DNA from: Sphingomonas citri
GTDB taxonomy: Bacteria > Pseudomonadota > Alphaproteobacteria > Sphingomonadales > Sphingomonadaceae
DNA length: 64,000 nucleotides
NCBI RefSeq assembly: GCF_019429485.1
Contig: NZ_JAHXZN010000001.1
Location: 682,001 to 746,000 of the forward strand
Direction of reading: 5' to 3'
Positions 33,852 through 42,772 of the stretch are shown here, in pieces. Position 1 is the first letter of the stretch. Each line of letters begins with the position of its first letter. The position numbers were made by a program, and so were the translations under genes. Below the pieces are notes generated by a model that saw only the letters and a program-made list of their open reading frames with translations, was not told the DNA's origin and ran no database searches.

Positions 33852-34952
33852 ATGGGTTTCCGCTGCGGCATCGTGGGCCTGCCCAACGTCGGCAAGTCTA
33901 CCCTCTTCAACGCGCTGACCGAGACGGCCGCGGCGCAGGCCGCCAATTATCCGTTCTGCACGATCGAGCCGAACGTCGGCAACGTCGGCGTGCCCGATAC
34001 GCGGCTCGCCAAGCTGGCCGAGATCGCCAAGTCGGCCAAGGTGATCGAGACCCAGCTCGGCTTCGTCGACATCGCCGGGCTGGTGCGCGGTGCCAGCAAG
34101 GGCGAGGGTCTGGGCAACCAGTTCCTCGGCAATATCCGCGAGGTGGACGCGATCGTTCACGTGCTGCGCTGCTTCGAGAATGACGACATCCAGCACGTCG
34201 ACAATCGGGTCGACCCGATTGCCGACGCCGAGACGGTCGAGACCGAGCTGATGCTCTCCGACCTGGAGAGCCTCGAGAAGCGAGTCCCCAATCTCGCCAA
34301 GAAGGGCCAGCAGGGCGACAAGGAGGCCAAGCTCGCCGCGGTCGTGCTCGGCCGCGCGCTCGACCTGCTGCGCGACGGCAAGCCCGCACGACTGACCGAG
34401 GCCAACGACGCCGAGGAGGCGCGCGTGCTCGACCAGGCGCAGCTGCTCACCGCCAAGCCGGTGCTGTACGTCTGCAACGTCAACGAGGAGCATGCGTCGG
34501 CGGGCAACGATTATTCCGCGCGCGTCTTCGCCAAGGCCGCGGCGGAGGGTGCCCAGGCGGTGGTGGTCTCCGCCGCGATCGAGGCTGAGATCGCGACCAT
34601 GCCCGCCGACGAGCGCGGCGAGTTCCTGTCCGAGCTGGGGCTGGAGGAGACCGGGCTCGCGCGCGTGATCCGCGCCGGCTACGAATTGCTTCACCTGCTC
34701 ACCTTCTTCACCGTGGGACCGAAGGAGGCGCGCGCCTGGACGATCGAGGCGGGCTCGAAGGCGCCGCAGGCGGCCGGCGCGATCCACTCCGACTTCGAGC
34801 GCGGCTTCATTCGCGCCGAGACGATCGCGTTCGACGATTATGTCGCGTGCGGCGGCGAGGCCGGCGCGCGCGACGCGGGCAAGCTGCGCCAGGAGGGCAA
34901 GGAATATGTCGTCCATGACGGCGACGTGATGCTGTTCCGCTTCAACGTGTGA
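33852..34952 (+). CDS. ychF: redox-regulated ATPase / GTPase-like YchF
   Basis: A 366-residue Obg-family P-loop protein, universally conserved, that prefers ATP and binds ribosomes; linked to oxidative stress response and translation initiation. Motifs: GLPNVGKSTLFNAL (G1, residues 8-21), DIAGLVRGASKGEGLGNQFL (G3 region), and the C-terminal TGS domain beginning near LLTFFTVGPKEARAWTIEAGSKAPQAAGAIHSDFERGFIRAE, ending GDVMLFRFNV, which is typical for the family. The Asn-rich G4 motif is changed (YVCNVNEEH), which is why ATP is accepted. Its stop overlaps a frameshifted membrane gene. Confidence 0.97.
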   Translation: MGFRCGIVGLPNVGKSTLFNALTETAAAQAANYPFCTIEPNVGNVGVPDTRLAKLAEIAKSAKVIETQLGFVDIAGLVRGASKGEGLGNQFLGNIREVDAIVHVLRCFENDDIQHVDNRVDPIADAETVETELMLSDLESLEKRVPNLAKKGQQGDKEAKLAAVVLGRALDLLRDGKPARLTEANDAEEARVLDQAQLLTAKPVLYVCNVNEEHASAGNDYSARVFAKAAAEGAQAVVVSAAIEAEIATMPADERGEFLSELGLEETGLARVIRAGYELLHLLTFFTVGPKEARAWTIEAGSKAPQAAGAIHSDFERGFIRAETIAFDDYVACGGEAGARDAGKLRQEGKEYVVHDGDVMLFRFNV

Positions 34953-35315
34953 GGCCGCCGCGGTCGGTGGCGTTGGTAGCGCTCGGTCTCGCGATCGGCG
35001 CGGCCTTCCACGCCGCCGACTTCCTGAGTTATGGCTGGTGGCCCTACCGATTTGGGCCGCCGGCGTTCCGGCTGTTCTGGAACGCGCTGCTGCCGCCCGA
35101 CCTGACGGTCATGGTGCTGCTCGCGTGCCGCCGGCGCGTCGGCCTGGTGGCGGCGAGCGCGCTGATGACGGCGGATGTGGCGGTGAACGGCTATGCCTGG
35201 CGCGCTCGGCTACGATGCTTTCGCCGCGGCGGTCCCGATCCAGGCAGGGTTCGCCCTCTTCGTGCTGATCGTCGCGTACCGCTATTTGGCGGGCGGGCCC
35301 TTCACGACCGGCTGA
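34949..35315 (+). pseudogene. small membrane protein with a one-base frameshift
   Basis: The GTG at 34949 overlaps the ychF stop. The frame encodes a hydrophobic protein (ALGLAIGAAFHAADFLSYGWWPYRFGP, then NALLPPDLTVMVLLACRRR and a further helix) up to NGYAWR near 35203. After that the frame turns Arg-rich, while a neighbouring frame continues with a good membrane helix (GYDAFAAAVPIQAGFALFVLIVAYRYLAGG) and stops at 35313-35315. Removing one C near 35200 would join both parts into a ~121-residue protein with four helices. Either the gene is broken or the assembly has a one-base error. The function is unknown. Confidence 0.65.
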
Positions 35316-35539
35316 TCGAGCAGGTTGGCGTAAGGCGCGCTGGTCGGGGCGCCGGGTGCGTCACGCGGCTCCATCCACTCCGCCTCGTTGCCGGGCGCGG
35401 GCGTGATCTGCATCACCGGCGTCTTGGGTGCGGGGCCGGTCGGGCTGGGCGCGGGCGCGGCCTGGTTGCCGTCACCGTCCTTACCGCCGCTACCGCAGGC
35501 CGCCAGCGAGAGGAGAAGCAGGAGAGGAAGCGCGCGCAT
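35282..35539 (-). CDS. small lipoprotein, 85 aa, unknown function
   Basis: A predicted lipoprotein: MRALPLLLLLSLAAC gives a short signal peptide with the lipidated Cys at residue 15, followed by a Gly/Asp/Pro-rich disordered stretch (GSGGKDGDGNQAAPAPSPTG) and a more conserved-looking end (EAEWMEPRDAPGAPTSAPYANLLDQPVV). I chose ATG 35539; longer frames lack a sensible N-terminus. It converges on the frameshifted membrane gene and overlaps its last ~34 bases on the opposite strand. The starts of this gene and the metal-cluster gene at 35616 are divergent, with 76 bases between. Confidence 0.7.
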   Translation of the reverse strand: MRALPLLLLLSLAACGSGGKDGDGNQAAPAPSPTGPAPKTPVMQITPAPGNEAEWMEPRDAPGAPTSAPYANLLDQPVVKGPPAK

Positions 35540-35615
35540 GGTGCGACAAAGCGCCAGCGCGCCGCACGTTCCCGCCGGCTGGCGCGAGCGCATGCGACCG
35601 GTTAAGGCCAGGGCG

Positions 35616-35918
35616 ATGCTTCGGCTGTTCGTCTCCCTCCTCGCGCTACTGCTCGCGCTTCCCGCGGGCGCCGTGCCGGCGTGCCACGAGACCTCCACCA
35701 CGGTGACGGCCCCGATGCAGCATCACGAGCATCGGCCCGCCGCCCCCGGCACGGCGGTCGCGCACGACTGCCTCGGCTGCGTCCCACCGCTCGATCTCGC
35801 GGGCGGCGTGGTCGTATCGCCTTGGCGACCGGCCGAGCGACAGCGACCGCCGATGCGCACGAGCATGACCGCCGGCGCGCTGCTGGTGCCGCTCTCCCCA
35901 CCTCCGCGCGCGGCGTGA
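35616..35918 (+). CDS. small exported His/Cys-containing protein, DUF2946-like
   Basis: A 100-residue protein with a Sec signal peptide (MLRLFVSLLALLLALPAGAVPA). The mature part has possible metal ligands in close spacing: CHETSTT, MQHHEHRP and HDCLGCVPP, the last resembling the His-x-Cys-x-x-Cys pattern of DUF2946 proteins, which are often found in copper-related operons. The rest is Pro/Arg-rich, with a weak C-terminal hydrophobic stretch. It lies 52 bases before the Met/His-rich outer-membrane protein gene and is probably co-transcribed with it. The DUF2946 assignment is tentative. Confidence 0.6.
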   Translation: MLRLFVSLLALLLALPAGAVPACHETSTTVTAPMQHHEHRPAAPGTAVAHDCLGCVPPLDLAGGVVVSPWRPAERQRPPMRTSMTAGALLVPLSPPPRAA

Positions 35919-35970
35919 CTTACCGGGGCGTCGCGCCCCGGACCGTCACGTCTGCAATCGGAGAAAATTG

Positions 35971-37434
35971 ATGTTCCGCCACACCCTGCGTGCCGCAGCC
36001 GCGGCCGCTGCCTTGTGCCCGACGCTCGCGTCGGCGCAGCACCATCCGCCCGTCGCCGTACCAACGCCCGCGACCGCGCCTCGCCCGGCCTCAAGCGACG
36101 GCGGCCCGATGGACCACGGCGCGATGGGTCATGCCGCCGTGGCGCAGGACGCCGCGCCGACGGCCCACGAACACGCCGGCATGAACCACGCCATGCCGGC
36201 GGTCACTGCGTCGGCCGCGTGGCGCGACGCGTCCGACGATGCTCTGGCTCATGCGCCCGTGGGTGCTGCCATGAGCGGCATGACGATGGGCACCGCCGCC
36301 GGCTGGTACACGCCCGGCAGCGGCACGTCGCGTAACCCCGCCGGCGAGGGACCGATGCGCGGCGCGATGCTCCACGCCGGCGACTGGATGCTGATGACGC
36401 ACGGCTATGCCTGGGCGATGGCGACCGATCAGGGCGGGCGCCGCGGTGGCGACGGCGCCTATGTCCAGTCGATGGCGATGGTGATGGCCGACAACGACCT
36501 GAGCGATCGCGTGCACCTTCAACTCCGCGGCATGGGCAGCCTGGAGCCCGCGATGGGCGCGCGCGGCTATCCCAATCTCTTCGCCACCGGCGAGACCGCG
36601 AACGGTCGCGCGCTCGTCGATCGCCAGCACCCGCACGACCTCTTCATGGAGATGGCCGCGCGCGTCGACTATCGGCTCGGCGGCGACACCAGCCTGTTCG
36701 TCTACGCCGCGCCGGTCGGCGAGCCCGCGCTGGGCCCGAGCGCCTTCATGCACCGCGGCTCGGCGCGCTACCTGCCGATGTCGCCGATCACGCACCATTG
36801 GTTCGACTCGACCCACATCACCTACGGCGTGCTTACCGCGGGCGTCTCCGCGCCCAAGGTCCAGCTGGAAGGCTCGTGGTTCAAGGGGCGCGAGCCCGAC
36901 GAGCGGCGCTGGGGCTTCGATCCGATCCGACTCGACTCGTGGAGCGTGCGCGGGACGTGGACGCCCTCGCCCTATATCGCGCTGCAGGTCAGCCATGGGC
37001 GGCTCAAGGAGCCCGAGGCGCTCCACCCCGGCGAGGACGAGGACCGCACCACCGCGAGCATGAGCTACGCGCGCGCCGGGCTGGCGACGACGCTGGCCTG
37101 GTCGCGCAAGGACCGCCAGCCCGGTGACGTGCTCGACGCCTTCCTCGTCGAGGCCACCTACGAGCTGACGCCGCGCCACGCGGTGTTCGCTCGGGTGGAG
37201 AATGTCGCCAACGACGAACTCTTCCCCGACCACGACGACCCGCTCCACGATCGTCGCTTCCGCGTCACCAAGGCGGAGGCGGGTTATGCCTATCGGTTGC
37301 CGATCGTCGGGCCGCTCGGGGTCGCGCTCGGCGGCACGGTCGCGGCCTATGCCAAGCCGGCGGCGCTCGACGCCGCCTATGGCGACTCGCCGGTGAGCTG
37401 GACGATGTTCGCCAAGTTCGCGGTCGGTCTGTAG
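35971..37434 (+). CDS. Met/His-rich exported outer-membrane beta-barrel protein
   Basis: A 487-residue protein with a signal peptide (MFRHTLRAAAAAAALCPTLASAQ), a metal-ligand-rich stretch at residues ~48-115 (MDHGAMGHAAV, HEHAGMNHAM, MSGMTMG), and then about 370 residues of alternating amphipathic strands typical of outer-membrane barrels, ending WTMFAKFAVGL with a C-terminal Leu. Similar proteins stand beside copper resistance genes in many proteobacteria; the Met/His clusters could bind Cu(I)/Cu(II). No CopA/CopB is in the window. A clear ribosome binding site (cggaga) precedes ATG 35971. The role in metal handling is inference from composition and family context. Confidence 0.75.
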   Translation: MFRHTLRAAAAAAALCPTLASAQHHPPVAVPTPATAPRPASSDGGPMDHGAMGHAAVAQDAAPTAHEHAGMNHAMPAVTASAAWRDASDDALAHAPVGAAMSGMTMGTAAGWYTPGSGTSRNPAGEGPMRGAMLHAGDWMLMTHGYAWAMATDQGGRRGGDGAYVQSMAMVMADNDLSDRVHLQLRGMGSLEPAMGARGYPNLFATGETANGRALVDRQHPHDLFMEMAARVDYRLGGDTSLFVYAAPVGEPALGPSAFMHRGSARYLPMSPITHHWFDSTHITYGVLTAGVSAPKVQLEGSWFKGREPDERRWGFDPIRLDSWSVRGTWTPSPYIALQVSHGRLKEPEALHPGEDEDRTTASMSYARAGLATTLAWSRKDRQPGDVLDAFLVEATYELTPRHAVFARVENVANDELFPDHDDPLHDRRFRVTKAEAGYAYRLPIVGPLGVALGGTVAAYAKPAALDAAYGDSPVSWTMFAKFAVGL

Positions 37435-37456
37435 CCGCCTAAGCCTATCGTCTGGC

Positions 37457-37486
37457 GGCGGCGACCTCCGTCGCCGCTAGACTTTT
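37457..37486 (+). terminator. rho-independent terminator
   Basis: An eight-base perfect stem (gcggcgac, loop ctcc, gtcgccgc) is followed within five bases by tttt. It lies 22 bases after the stop of the outer-membrane barrel gene, the expected place for the end of that transcription unit. Confidence 0.6.
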
Positions 37487-37517
37487 CGCCGTCATCGCAG
37501 CGGCGTAAGCGCCCGGC

Positions 37518-38846
37518 ATGACGCTACGCCCGCTCCTCGCCACCGCGCTCCTCACCCTCGGCGGCTGCGCCTACCCCTATACCCCGCCGGCCCTGCCACT
37601 CGTGACCGCGCCTGACTCGTCCCGCGCCGCTCCGGCGGGTGCGGCGACGACCGTGGCGGAGGCGAGCCGCCCTGCCCCGGTGACGATCCTCGTCTCGATC
37701 GACGGCTTTCGCCCCGATTATCTGCAGCGCGGCGTCACGCCACGGCTGTCGGCGCTCGCGGCGGGTGGAGTGAGCGCGGCGATGAGGCCTTCCTTCCCGT
37801 CCAAGACCTTCCCCAACCATTGGACGCTCGTCACTGGCCTGGTGCCGGACCGGCACGGGATCGTCGCCAACCGGATGGAGGACGAGGCTAGGCCGGGCGA
37901 GACCTTCACCATGGCGACCGACGATCCCTTCTGGTGGAACGCCGCCGAACCGCTGTGGGTCACCGCCGAGCGCGCCGGCATCGCGAGCGCGACGATGTTC
38001 TGGCCGGGCTCCAACGTCGCCTGGGGCGGCACGCGCGATCCCGCCCACCCGCACGCTGATGTCGGCGCGCGCCCGCACGACTGGCAGCAATATAACGAGG
38101 CGGTGAGCGACCGGCAGCGAGTCGACGCGGTGCTCGACTGGCTGCGGCGTCCGGCCGCCACTCGGCCGCGCTTCGTCACGCTCTACTTCGACGAGGTCGA
38201 CACCGCCGGACACGAATACGGCCCCGCTGACCAGCGGACCCTGGCGGCGGTGGCCGCGGCGGACGCGGGTATCGGCCGACTGATCGACGGGCTCGCCGCC
38301 TCCGGCCAGTCCGCCAATATCGTGATCGTCTCCGACCATGGCATGGCGCCGATCGCGCCCGAACGACGCATCGCGATCGACTCGATCGTCCCGGCGACCG
38401 ACGCGCGGGTGATCGAGAGCGGCCCCTACGCGACCTTCGCGCCGCTGCCGGGACGCGATGCCGCGGTGGCAGAGGCGCTGCTGCGCCCGCACCCGCATAT
38501 GACCTGCTGGCGCAAGGGAGCGCTGCCGCCGCGCTTCCGCTACGGCCGCAACGCGCGCGTGCCCGCCTTCCTCTGCCTGGCCGAGGACGGCGCCGCAGGC
38601 GGCTGGATCCTCGCCAAGAACGCGAGCGACGAGGCCACGCACCGTGGCGCGCACGGCTATGACAACGACTCGCCGGACATGCGCGCGCTGTTCATCGCGA
38701 ACGGACCTTCGTTCGCGGCGGGCCAGCGGCTGCCGACCTTCGACAACACCGACGTGGCGCCGCTGCTGCGAGACCTGCTCGGCCTGCCCGAGGGCGCCGC
38801 GCTGGACGGCGACGACGCGCCGTTCCGTCGCGTGCTGCGGCGCTGA
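37518..38846 (+). CDS. NPP-type nucleotide pyrophosphatase/phosphodiesterase lipoprotein
   Basis: A 442-residue alkaline phosphatase superfamily enzyme of the ectonucleotide pyrophosphatase/phosphodiesterase kind. It has a lipobox LGGC (Cys17). The bimetal zinc site is visible: Asp62 in SIDGFRPDY, nucleophile Thr97 in FPSKTFPNHW, then DEVDTAGHEYGP, VSDHGM, and the late His in HGAHGYDN. These enzymes cleave nucleotide pyrophosphate or phosphodiester bonds, releasing nucleoside monophosphate. It is probably anchored in the outer membrane facing the periplasm. It stands alone downstream of the terminator at 37457. Confidence 0.92.
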   Translation: MTLRPLLATALLTLGGCAYPYTPPALPLVTAPDSSRAAPAGAATTVAEASRPAPVTILVSIDGFRPDYLQRGVTPRLSALAAGGVSAAMRPSFPSKTFPNHWTLVTGLVPDRHGIVANRMEDEARPGETFTMATDDPFWWNAAEPLWVTAERAGIASATMFWPGSNVAWGGTRDPAHPHADVGARPHDWQQYNEAVSDRQRVDAVLDWLRRPAATRPRFVTLYFDEVDTAGHEYGPADQRTLAAVAAADAGIGRLIDGLAASGQSANIVIVSDHGMAPIAPERRIAIDSIVPATDARVIESGPYATFAPLPGRDAAVAEALLRPHPHMTCWRKGALPPRFRYGRNARVPAFLCLAEDGAAGGWILAKNASDEATHRGAHGYDNDSPDMRALFIANGPSFAAGQRLPTFDNTDVAPLLRDLLGLPEGAALDGDDAPFRRVLRR

Positions 38847-38911
38847 GCGCCGCGCCGCTTGATCCGCCGCGACGATCATGGCGAAGTGGCACGCGAGAGG
38901 AGAGCGGCGCG

Positions 38912-39361
38912 ATGCAGTATTTCGAGGACATCGCGGTCGGCGCCGTCGCGCGCTTCGGCCATTATGCCGTGACCCGCGACGAGGTGATCGAGTTCGCGCG
39001 CAAATACGACCCCCAGCCGTTCCACCTCTCCGACGAGGCCGCGGCGGCGACCCATTTCGGTCGGCTCTCGGCGAGCGGCTGGCACAGTTGCGCGATGGTG
39101 ATGGCGATGCTGGTGGAGCAGCTCCGCGCAGTCGAGCAGGCGGGGCTAGGATCGCCCGGCATCGACGAGCTGCGCTGGCTCACCCCGGTCTTCCCGGGCG
39201 ATACGCTGCGATGCGAGACCGAGGTGCTGGAGAAGCGCGTGTCGCGCTCGCGGCCCGAGATGGGGATCTACAAGAGCCGGCTGACCGCCTTCAACCAGCA
39301 CGACGCGGCGGTGCTGACGATGGTGTCCAACGCGCTGATCGCGACGCGGCCGGCGGGGTGA
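38912..39361 (+). CDS. MaoC family hot-dog dehydratase
   Basis: A 149-residue single hot-dog fold protein of the MaoC / (R)-specific enoyl-CoA hydratase group. The hydratase motif is partly kept: KYDPQPFHLSDEAA, with the expected Asp and His for water activation, and FGRLSASGWHSCAMVM as in MaoC proteins. It would hydrate enoyl-CoA esters, linking beta-oxidation to other pathways. A ribosome binding site (gagaggag) lies upstream. It is convergent with pgk over a short repeat-containing gap. Confidence 0.9.
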   Translation: MQYFEDIAVGAVARFGHYAVTRDEVIEFARKYDPQPFHLSDEAAAATHFGRLSASGWHSCAMVMAMLVEQLRAVEQAGLGSPGIDELRWLTPVFPGDTLRCETEVLEKRVSRSRPEMGIYKSRLTAFNQHDAAVLTMVSNALIATRPAG

Positions 39362-39375
39362 CACTATCAGGTGCC

Positions 39376-39445
39376 TCGATACGGTACTTCGACAAGCTCA
39401 GCGCCACCTCAGCACGAACGACCGGGCGATCCCATTCGCGCTGAG
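39376..39445. repeat. dispersed inverted repeat (ttcgacaagctcag type)
   Basis: In the 130-base gap between the convergent maoC-like gene and pgk, ccacctcagcacgaa and the later ttcgcgctgaggtgg are complementary at 14 of 15 positions, preceded by ttcgacaagctcag, a stretch frequent in sphingomonad intergenic repeats. It may also act as a bidirectional terminator. Confidence 0.6.
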
Positions 39446-39491
39446 GTGGGACTGAGCCCGTTCAAGCCTCGTCTAAAAGCGCCCGCTACGC

Positions 39492-40682
39492 TCAGCGCTG
39501 AAGCGCGGCCACGCCCGGCAGCTCGCGGCCTTCCATCCACTCCAGGAAGGCGCCGCCCGCGGTCGAGACGAAGCTGAACTGCTCCGCCACGCCGGCCTGG
39601 TTGAGCGCCGCGACCGTGTCGCCGCCGCCCGCGACCGAGACCAGGCTGCCCTCCTTGGTCAGCGCTGCCGCGGTGCGCGCCAGCGCTACCGTCGCGGCAT
39701 CGAACGGTGGCGTCTCGAACGCGCCGAGCGGGCCATTCCACACGAGCGTGCGGCAGGTCTTGAGCACGTCACCCAGCGCCTCGACCGCGGCGGGGCCGAC
39801 GTCGAGGATCATCTCGTCGGCGGCGACCTCGTGGACATTGACGGTGCGCACCGGCGGGTTGGCGCGGAATTCCTTCGCCACCACCACGTCATAGGGCAGG
39901 TGCACGGTGCAGCCGGCGCGGTCCGCGGCCTCGAGGATCTCCTCGGCGGTGCCGGTGAGATCGTGCTCGCACAGGCTCTTGCCCACGTTCACGCCGCGCG
40001 CGGCGAGGAAGGTGTTGGCCATGCCGCCGCCGATGATGAGGTGATCCACCTTGCCGACGAGGTGCTTGAGCACGTCGAGCTTGGTCGAGACCTTGGCGCC
40101 GCCGACCACCGCCGCGACCGGATGCTCGGAAGCGCCGAGCGCCTTCTCGAGCGCGTCGAGCTCGGCCTCCATCGCGCGCCCGGCATAGGCCGGAAGCACC
40201 TGCGCCAGCCCCGCGGTGGAGGCGTGGGCGCGGTGCGCGGCGGAGAAAGCGTCGTTGACGTAGAGGTCGCCGAGCGCGGCAATGCGGTCGATCGTCTCGC
40301 GGTCGTTCTTCTCCTCGCCGGCGAAGAAGCGCGTGTTCTCCAGCACCGAAACGTCGCCGGGCTGGAGCGTGGCGACCGCCTCGGCGGCGCCCGCCCAGTC
40401 GACGAAGCGCACCGGGCGGCCCAGCACGTTCTCATACGGCCGGGTGATCTGCGCGAGCGAGAACTCGGGCGCGGGCTGCCCCTTCGGGCGGCCGAAATGC
40501 GCCAGCACGAGCACGATCGCGCCCTTGTCGGCGAGCTCGGCGACGGTCGCGACGGTGGCGCGCAGCCGCGTGTCGTCGGTGACCTGGCCGTCCTTGAAGG
40601 GGACGTTCAGGTCCTCGCGGACGAGGACCCGCTTGCCGGCGACGTCGCCGATATCATCGAGCGTTCGAAAAGACTTGGCCAT
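39492..40682 (-). CDS. pgk: phosphoglycerate kinase
   Basis: Pgk makes ATP from 1,3-bisphosphoglycerate in glycolysis. The 396-residue protein has the N-terminal substrate motif [23 protein letters not shown], the hinge [11 protein letters not shown], and the nucleotide-binding C-terminal part with [10 protein letters not shown] and the phosphate loop [13 protein letters not shown]. The length is standard. It is transcribed after gap and a MOSC-domain gene; the MOSC frame runs 76 bases into the start of pgk on the same strand. Confidence 0.97.
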   Translation of the reverse strand: MAKSFRTLDDIGDVAGKRVLVREDLNVPFKDGQVTDDTRLRATVATVAELADKGAIVLVLAHFGRPKGQPAPEFSLAQITRPYENVLGRPVRFVDWAGAAEAVATLQPGDVSVLENTRFFAGEEKNDRETIDRIAALGDLYVNDAFSAAHRAHASTAGLAQVLPAYAGRAMEAELDALEKALGASEHPVAAVVGGAKVSTKLDVLKHLVGKVDHLIIGGGMANTFLAARGVNVGKSLCEHDLTGTAEEILEAADRAGCTVHLPYDVVVAKEFRANPPVRTVNVHEVAADEMILDVGPAAVEALGDVLKTCRTLVWNGPLGAFETPPFDAATVALARTAAALTKEGSLVSVAGGGDTVAALNQAGVAEQFSFVSTAGGAFLEWMEGRELPGVAALQR

Positions 40683-41137
40683 GAATCCTCGATCCTGATC
40701 CTGTCACCGACGGCGATCGTGCCGCCTTGTATCACCATCGCGCAGGCGCCACCGCGCCAGTCGGGCGTCATCGCCTGTTTGAGGCCGGAGGCGAGCGCTT
40801 CCATCCGCTCGCACGGGTCGCACTCGCGCGTGATCTCGAGCAGCACGTCGGCGCCGATGCGGAGCACCACGCCCGCGCGCTGCGGCAGGTCGAGCGCGTC
40901 GACCAGCAGGTTGGCGCGCCGCTCGGTCCAGTCGATCGTGTGACCGACCAGCCGCATCGCCGCCTCCCAGTCGCCGCGCTCGATCAGCGTGACCTGGCGC
41001 TTGTACGGCTTGCCGCGCATCGCACCGCGAAAATCGCCGTGCACCCCGCGCGCGAGCGACACCTCAACGCGCGCGACCGTCTCGACCGGCGCGCGCGAGC
41101 GGGCGTGGCGCGCGATGCCGAGCAGCACGCCCGTCAC
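40607..41137 (-). CDS. MOSC domain protein
   Basis: A 176-residue small MOSC domain protein. The family core is present: [30 protein letters not shown], then [40 protein letters not shown], with the conserved Cys in ECDPCERM that would bind sulfur or a molybdenum cofactor. MOSC proteins are sulfur carriers or act in drug reduction (YiiM-like). It starts 12 bases after gap and its last 26 codons overlap the start of pgk; these end residues ([25 protein letters not shown]) are not typical for the domain, so the functional protein may effectively end earlier. Confidence 0.88.
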   Translation of the reverse strand: MTGVLLGIARHARSRAPVETVARVEVSLARGVHGDFRGAMRGKPYKRQVTLIERGDWEAAMRLVGHTIDWTERRANLLVDALDLPQRAGVVLRIGADVLLEITRECDPCERMEALASGLKQAMTPDWRGGACAMVIQGGTIAVGDRIRIEDSWPSLFERSMISATSPASGSSSART

Positions 41138-41149
41138 GCCCGCCCGACC

Positions 41150-42151
41150 TCAGCCGAGCTTCGCCATCGCCGTCGCGGTGTCGACCATGCGATTGGAGAA
41201 GCCCCACTCATTGTCGTACCAGCTGACCACACGCACCAGCTTGCCGTCGATCACCGCGGTCTCGAGGCTGTCGACCGTCGACGAATAGGGCGTGTGGACG
41301 ATGTCGATCGAGACGAGCGGCTCGTCCGAATAGTGCAGCACGCCCTGCATCGCGCCCTCGGCCGCGGCCTTGAGCAGCTGATTGACCTCTTCCTTGCTGG
41401 TGTCGCGCTTCGGCGTGAAGGTGAGGTCGACGAGGCTGCCGTCGGGCACGGGCACGCGGATCGCCGAACCGTCCAGCTTACCCTTCAGCTCGGGCAGCAC
41501 CTCGCCCACCGCGCGTGCGGCGCCGGTGGTGGTCGGGATGATGTTCATCGCCGCGGCGCGCGCCCGGCGTAGGTCGCTGTGGATCTGGTCGAGGATCTTC
41601 TGGTCGTTGGTGTAGGCGTGGATCGTGGTCATCAGGCCACGCTCGATGCCGATCGCATCGTTGAGCACCTTCGCGACCGGCGCGAGGCAGTTGGTGGTGC
41701 ACGACGCGTTCGACACGATCGTGTGCCCGGCCTCGAGCTTGTCGTGGTTGACGCCGTAGACCACGGTCAGATCGACGTTCTTGGCGGGGGCCGAGATCAG
41801 CACCTTCTTGGCGCCGGCGTCGATATGCTTCTGCGCGCTGGCGCGATCGGTGAAGAAGCCCGTGCATTCCAGCACGATGTCGACGCCCAGTTCCTTGTGC
41901 GGCAGGTTCGCGGGATCGCGCTCGGCGGTGACGCGGATGCGCTTGCCGTCGATCACCATGTCCTGTCCGTCGGCCTCGACCGTGCCGGCGTATTTGCCGT
42001 GGACGCTGTCGCGGCTGAACAGCCACGCGTTCGACTTGGTGTCGGCGAGATCGTTGATCGCCACCAGCTCGAGGTCGCTGCCACGCTCGATCAGCGCGCG
42101 CGCCACCAGCCGCCCGATCCGTCCGAAGCCGTTGATCGCTACCTTGGTCAT
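41150..42151 (-). CDS. gap: glyceraldehyde-3-phosphate dehydrogenase, type I
   Basis: The 333-residue enzyme oxidises glyceraldehyde-3-phosphate to 1,3-bisphosphoglycerate. It has the Rossmann start [17 protein letters not shown], Asp34 in AINDLAD, consistent with NAD preference, catalytic Cys151 in SNASCTTNC and His178 in TIHAYTNDQ. The C-terminal [15 protein letters not shown] is complete. I chose ATG 42151 (MTKVAING); an open frame extends further upstream to 42442 but lacks family similarity. The operon order gap-MOSC-pgk places two consecutive glycolytic enzymes together. Confidence 0.97.
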   Translation of the reverse strand: MTKVAINGFGRIGRLVARALIERGSDLELVAINDLADTKSNAWLFSRDSVHGKYAGTVEADGQDMVIDGKRIRVTAERDPANLPHKELGVDIVLECTGFFTDRASAQKHIDAGAKKVLISAPAKNVDLTVVYGVNHDKLEAGHTIVSNASCTTNCLAPVAKVLNDAIGIERGLMTTIHAYTNDQKILDQIHSDLRRARAAAMNIIPTTTGAARAVGEVLPELKGKLDGSAIRVPVPDGSLVDLTFTPKRDTSKEEVNQLLKAAAEGAMQGVLHYSDEPLVSIDIVHTPYSSTVDSLETAVIDGKLVRVVSWYDNEWGFSNRMVDTATAMAKLG

Positions 42152-42287
42152 GCGCCTGTCTCCGCGTAAGTTCGGTGTCGCGCGTGCCTTTGCGCCGGAC
42201 GGCGCGCGGCCGTCAACCGCTGCGGTGCATCCGCTCGTCTCTACGCCATCTTGTCGGCGCGCGCGGGCGATCCTATCGCCTCTCCTC

Positions 42288-42464
42288 ATGGACAATCCAG
42301 CGATCGACCGGCTCGATGCCGCCATCACCCGCGTCGAACGCGTCTTGGAACAGCGCCTCGCCGCCGCCGCCACGCTCGCGCGCCGCCACGAGGCCCTGCG
42401 TGACAAGTTGGGCGAGGCAGTCGCCGCGCTCGACGAGATCATCGCGCGCGGAGGGCAAGACTGA
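42288..42464 (+). CDS. small coiled-coil protein upstream of zapA, 58 aa
   Basis: A 58-residue, fully helical protein ([22 protein letters not shown], then [23 protein letters not shown]) with a heptad pattern of Leu, Val and Ala. Its stop codon overlaps the zapA start by one base. Its coupling to zapA and coiled-coil form suggest a cell-division accessory role analogous to ZapB, but no homology can be claimed. It is divergent from gap. Confidence 0.75.
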   Translation: MDNPAIDRLDAAITRVERVLEQRLAAAATLARRHEALRDKLGEAVAALDEIIARGGQD

Positions 42465-42769
42465 TGGCACGCGTGACGCTGCGGATCGGCGAGACGAGCT
42501 ACGACCTGGGCTGCGGTGACGGCGGCGAGGCGCGGCTGATGCAGGCCGCCGCGCTGATCGATGAGCGCTGGGAGGACGCGCGTCGCGCCGCAGGTGCGGG
42601 CGGGGTCAATCGCACGATGCTGCTCGCCGCGCTGATGGTGGCCGACGCGCTGATCGAGGCGCGCGAGGCGCCCCCGCCCGAGACACCCGAGGGGATCGCG
42701 CTCGATCGACTGTCGGAACGGCTCGAGAAGCTCGCCGCGGCCCTTGAGCAGGCGCCGCCGACGTCCTAG
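42464..42769 (+). CDS. zapA: cell division protein ZapA
   Basis: ZapA binds and bundles FtsZ filaments at the division ring. The 101-residue protein has the N-terminal beta-strand domain ([36 protein letters not shown]), matching the conserved pattern of ZapA, and the long C-terminal coiled coil ([16 protein letters not shown] ... [17 protein letters not shown]). It is followed by 6S RNA and fau, the arrangement seen in many proteobacteria. It is translationally coupled to the 58-residue gene before it. Confidence 0.93.
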   Translation: MARVTLRIGETSYDLGCGDGGEARLMQAAALIDERWEDARRAAGAGGVNRTMLLAALMVADALIEAREAPPPETPEGIALDRLSERLEKLAAALEQAPPTS

Positions 42770-42772
42770 ATA

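Noticed and set aside
33237..34916. 559-codon frame on the minus strand spanning ychF and part of the TetR gene
   Set aside because: It is antisense to ychF and reads through the TetR gene in a wrong frame; both real genes are intact.
38878..39444. 188-codon frame overlapping the MaoC gene
   Set aside because: It is an out-of-frame, Arg/Gly-rich shadow of the MaoC gene, which has a good ribosome binding site and a clear family motif.
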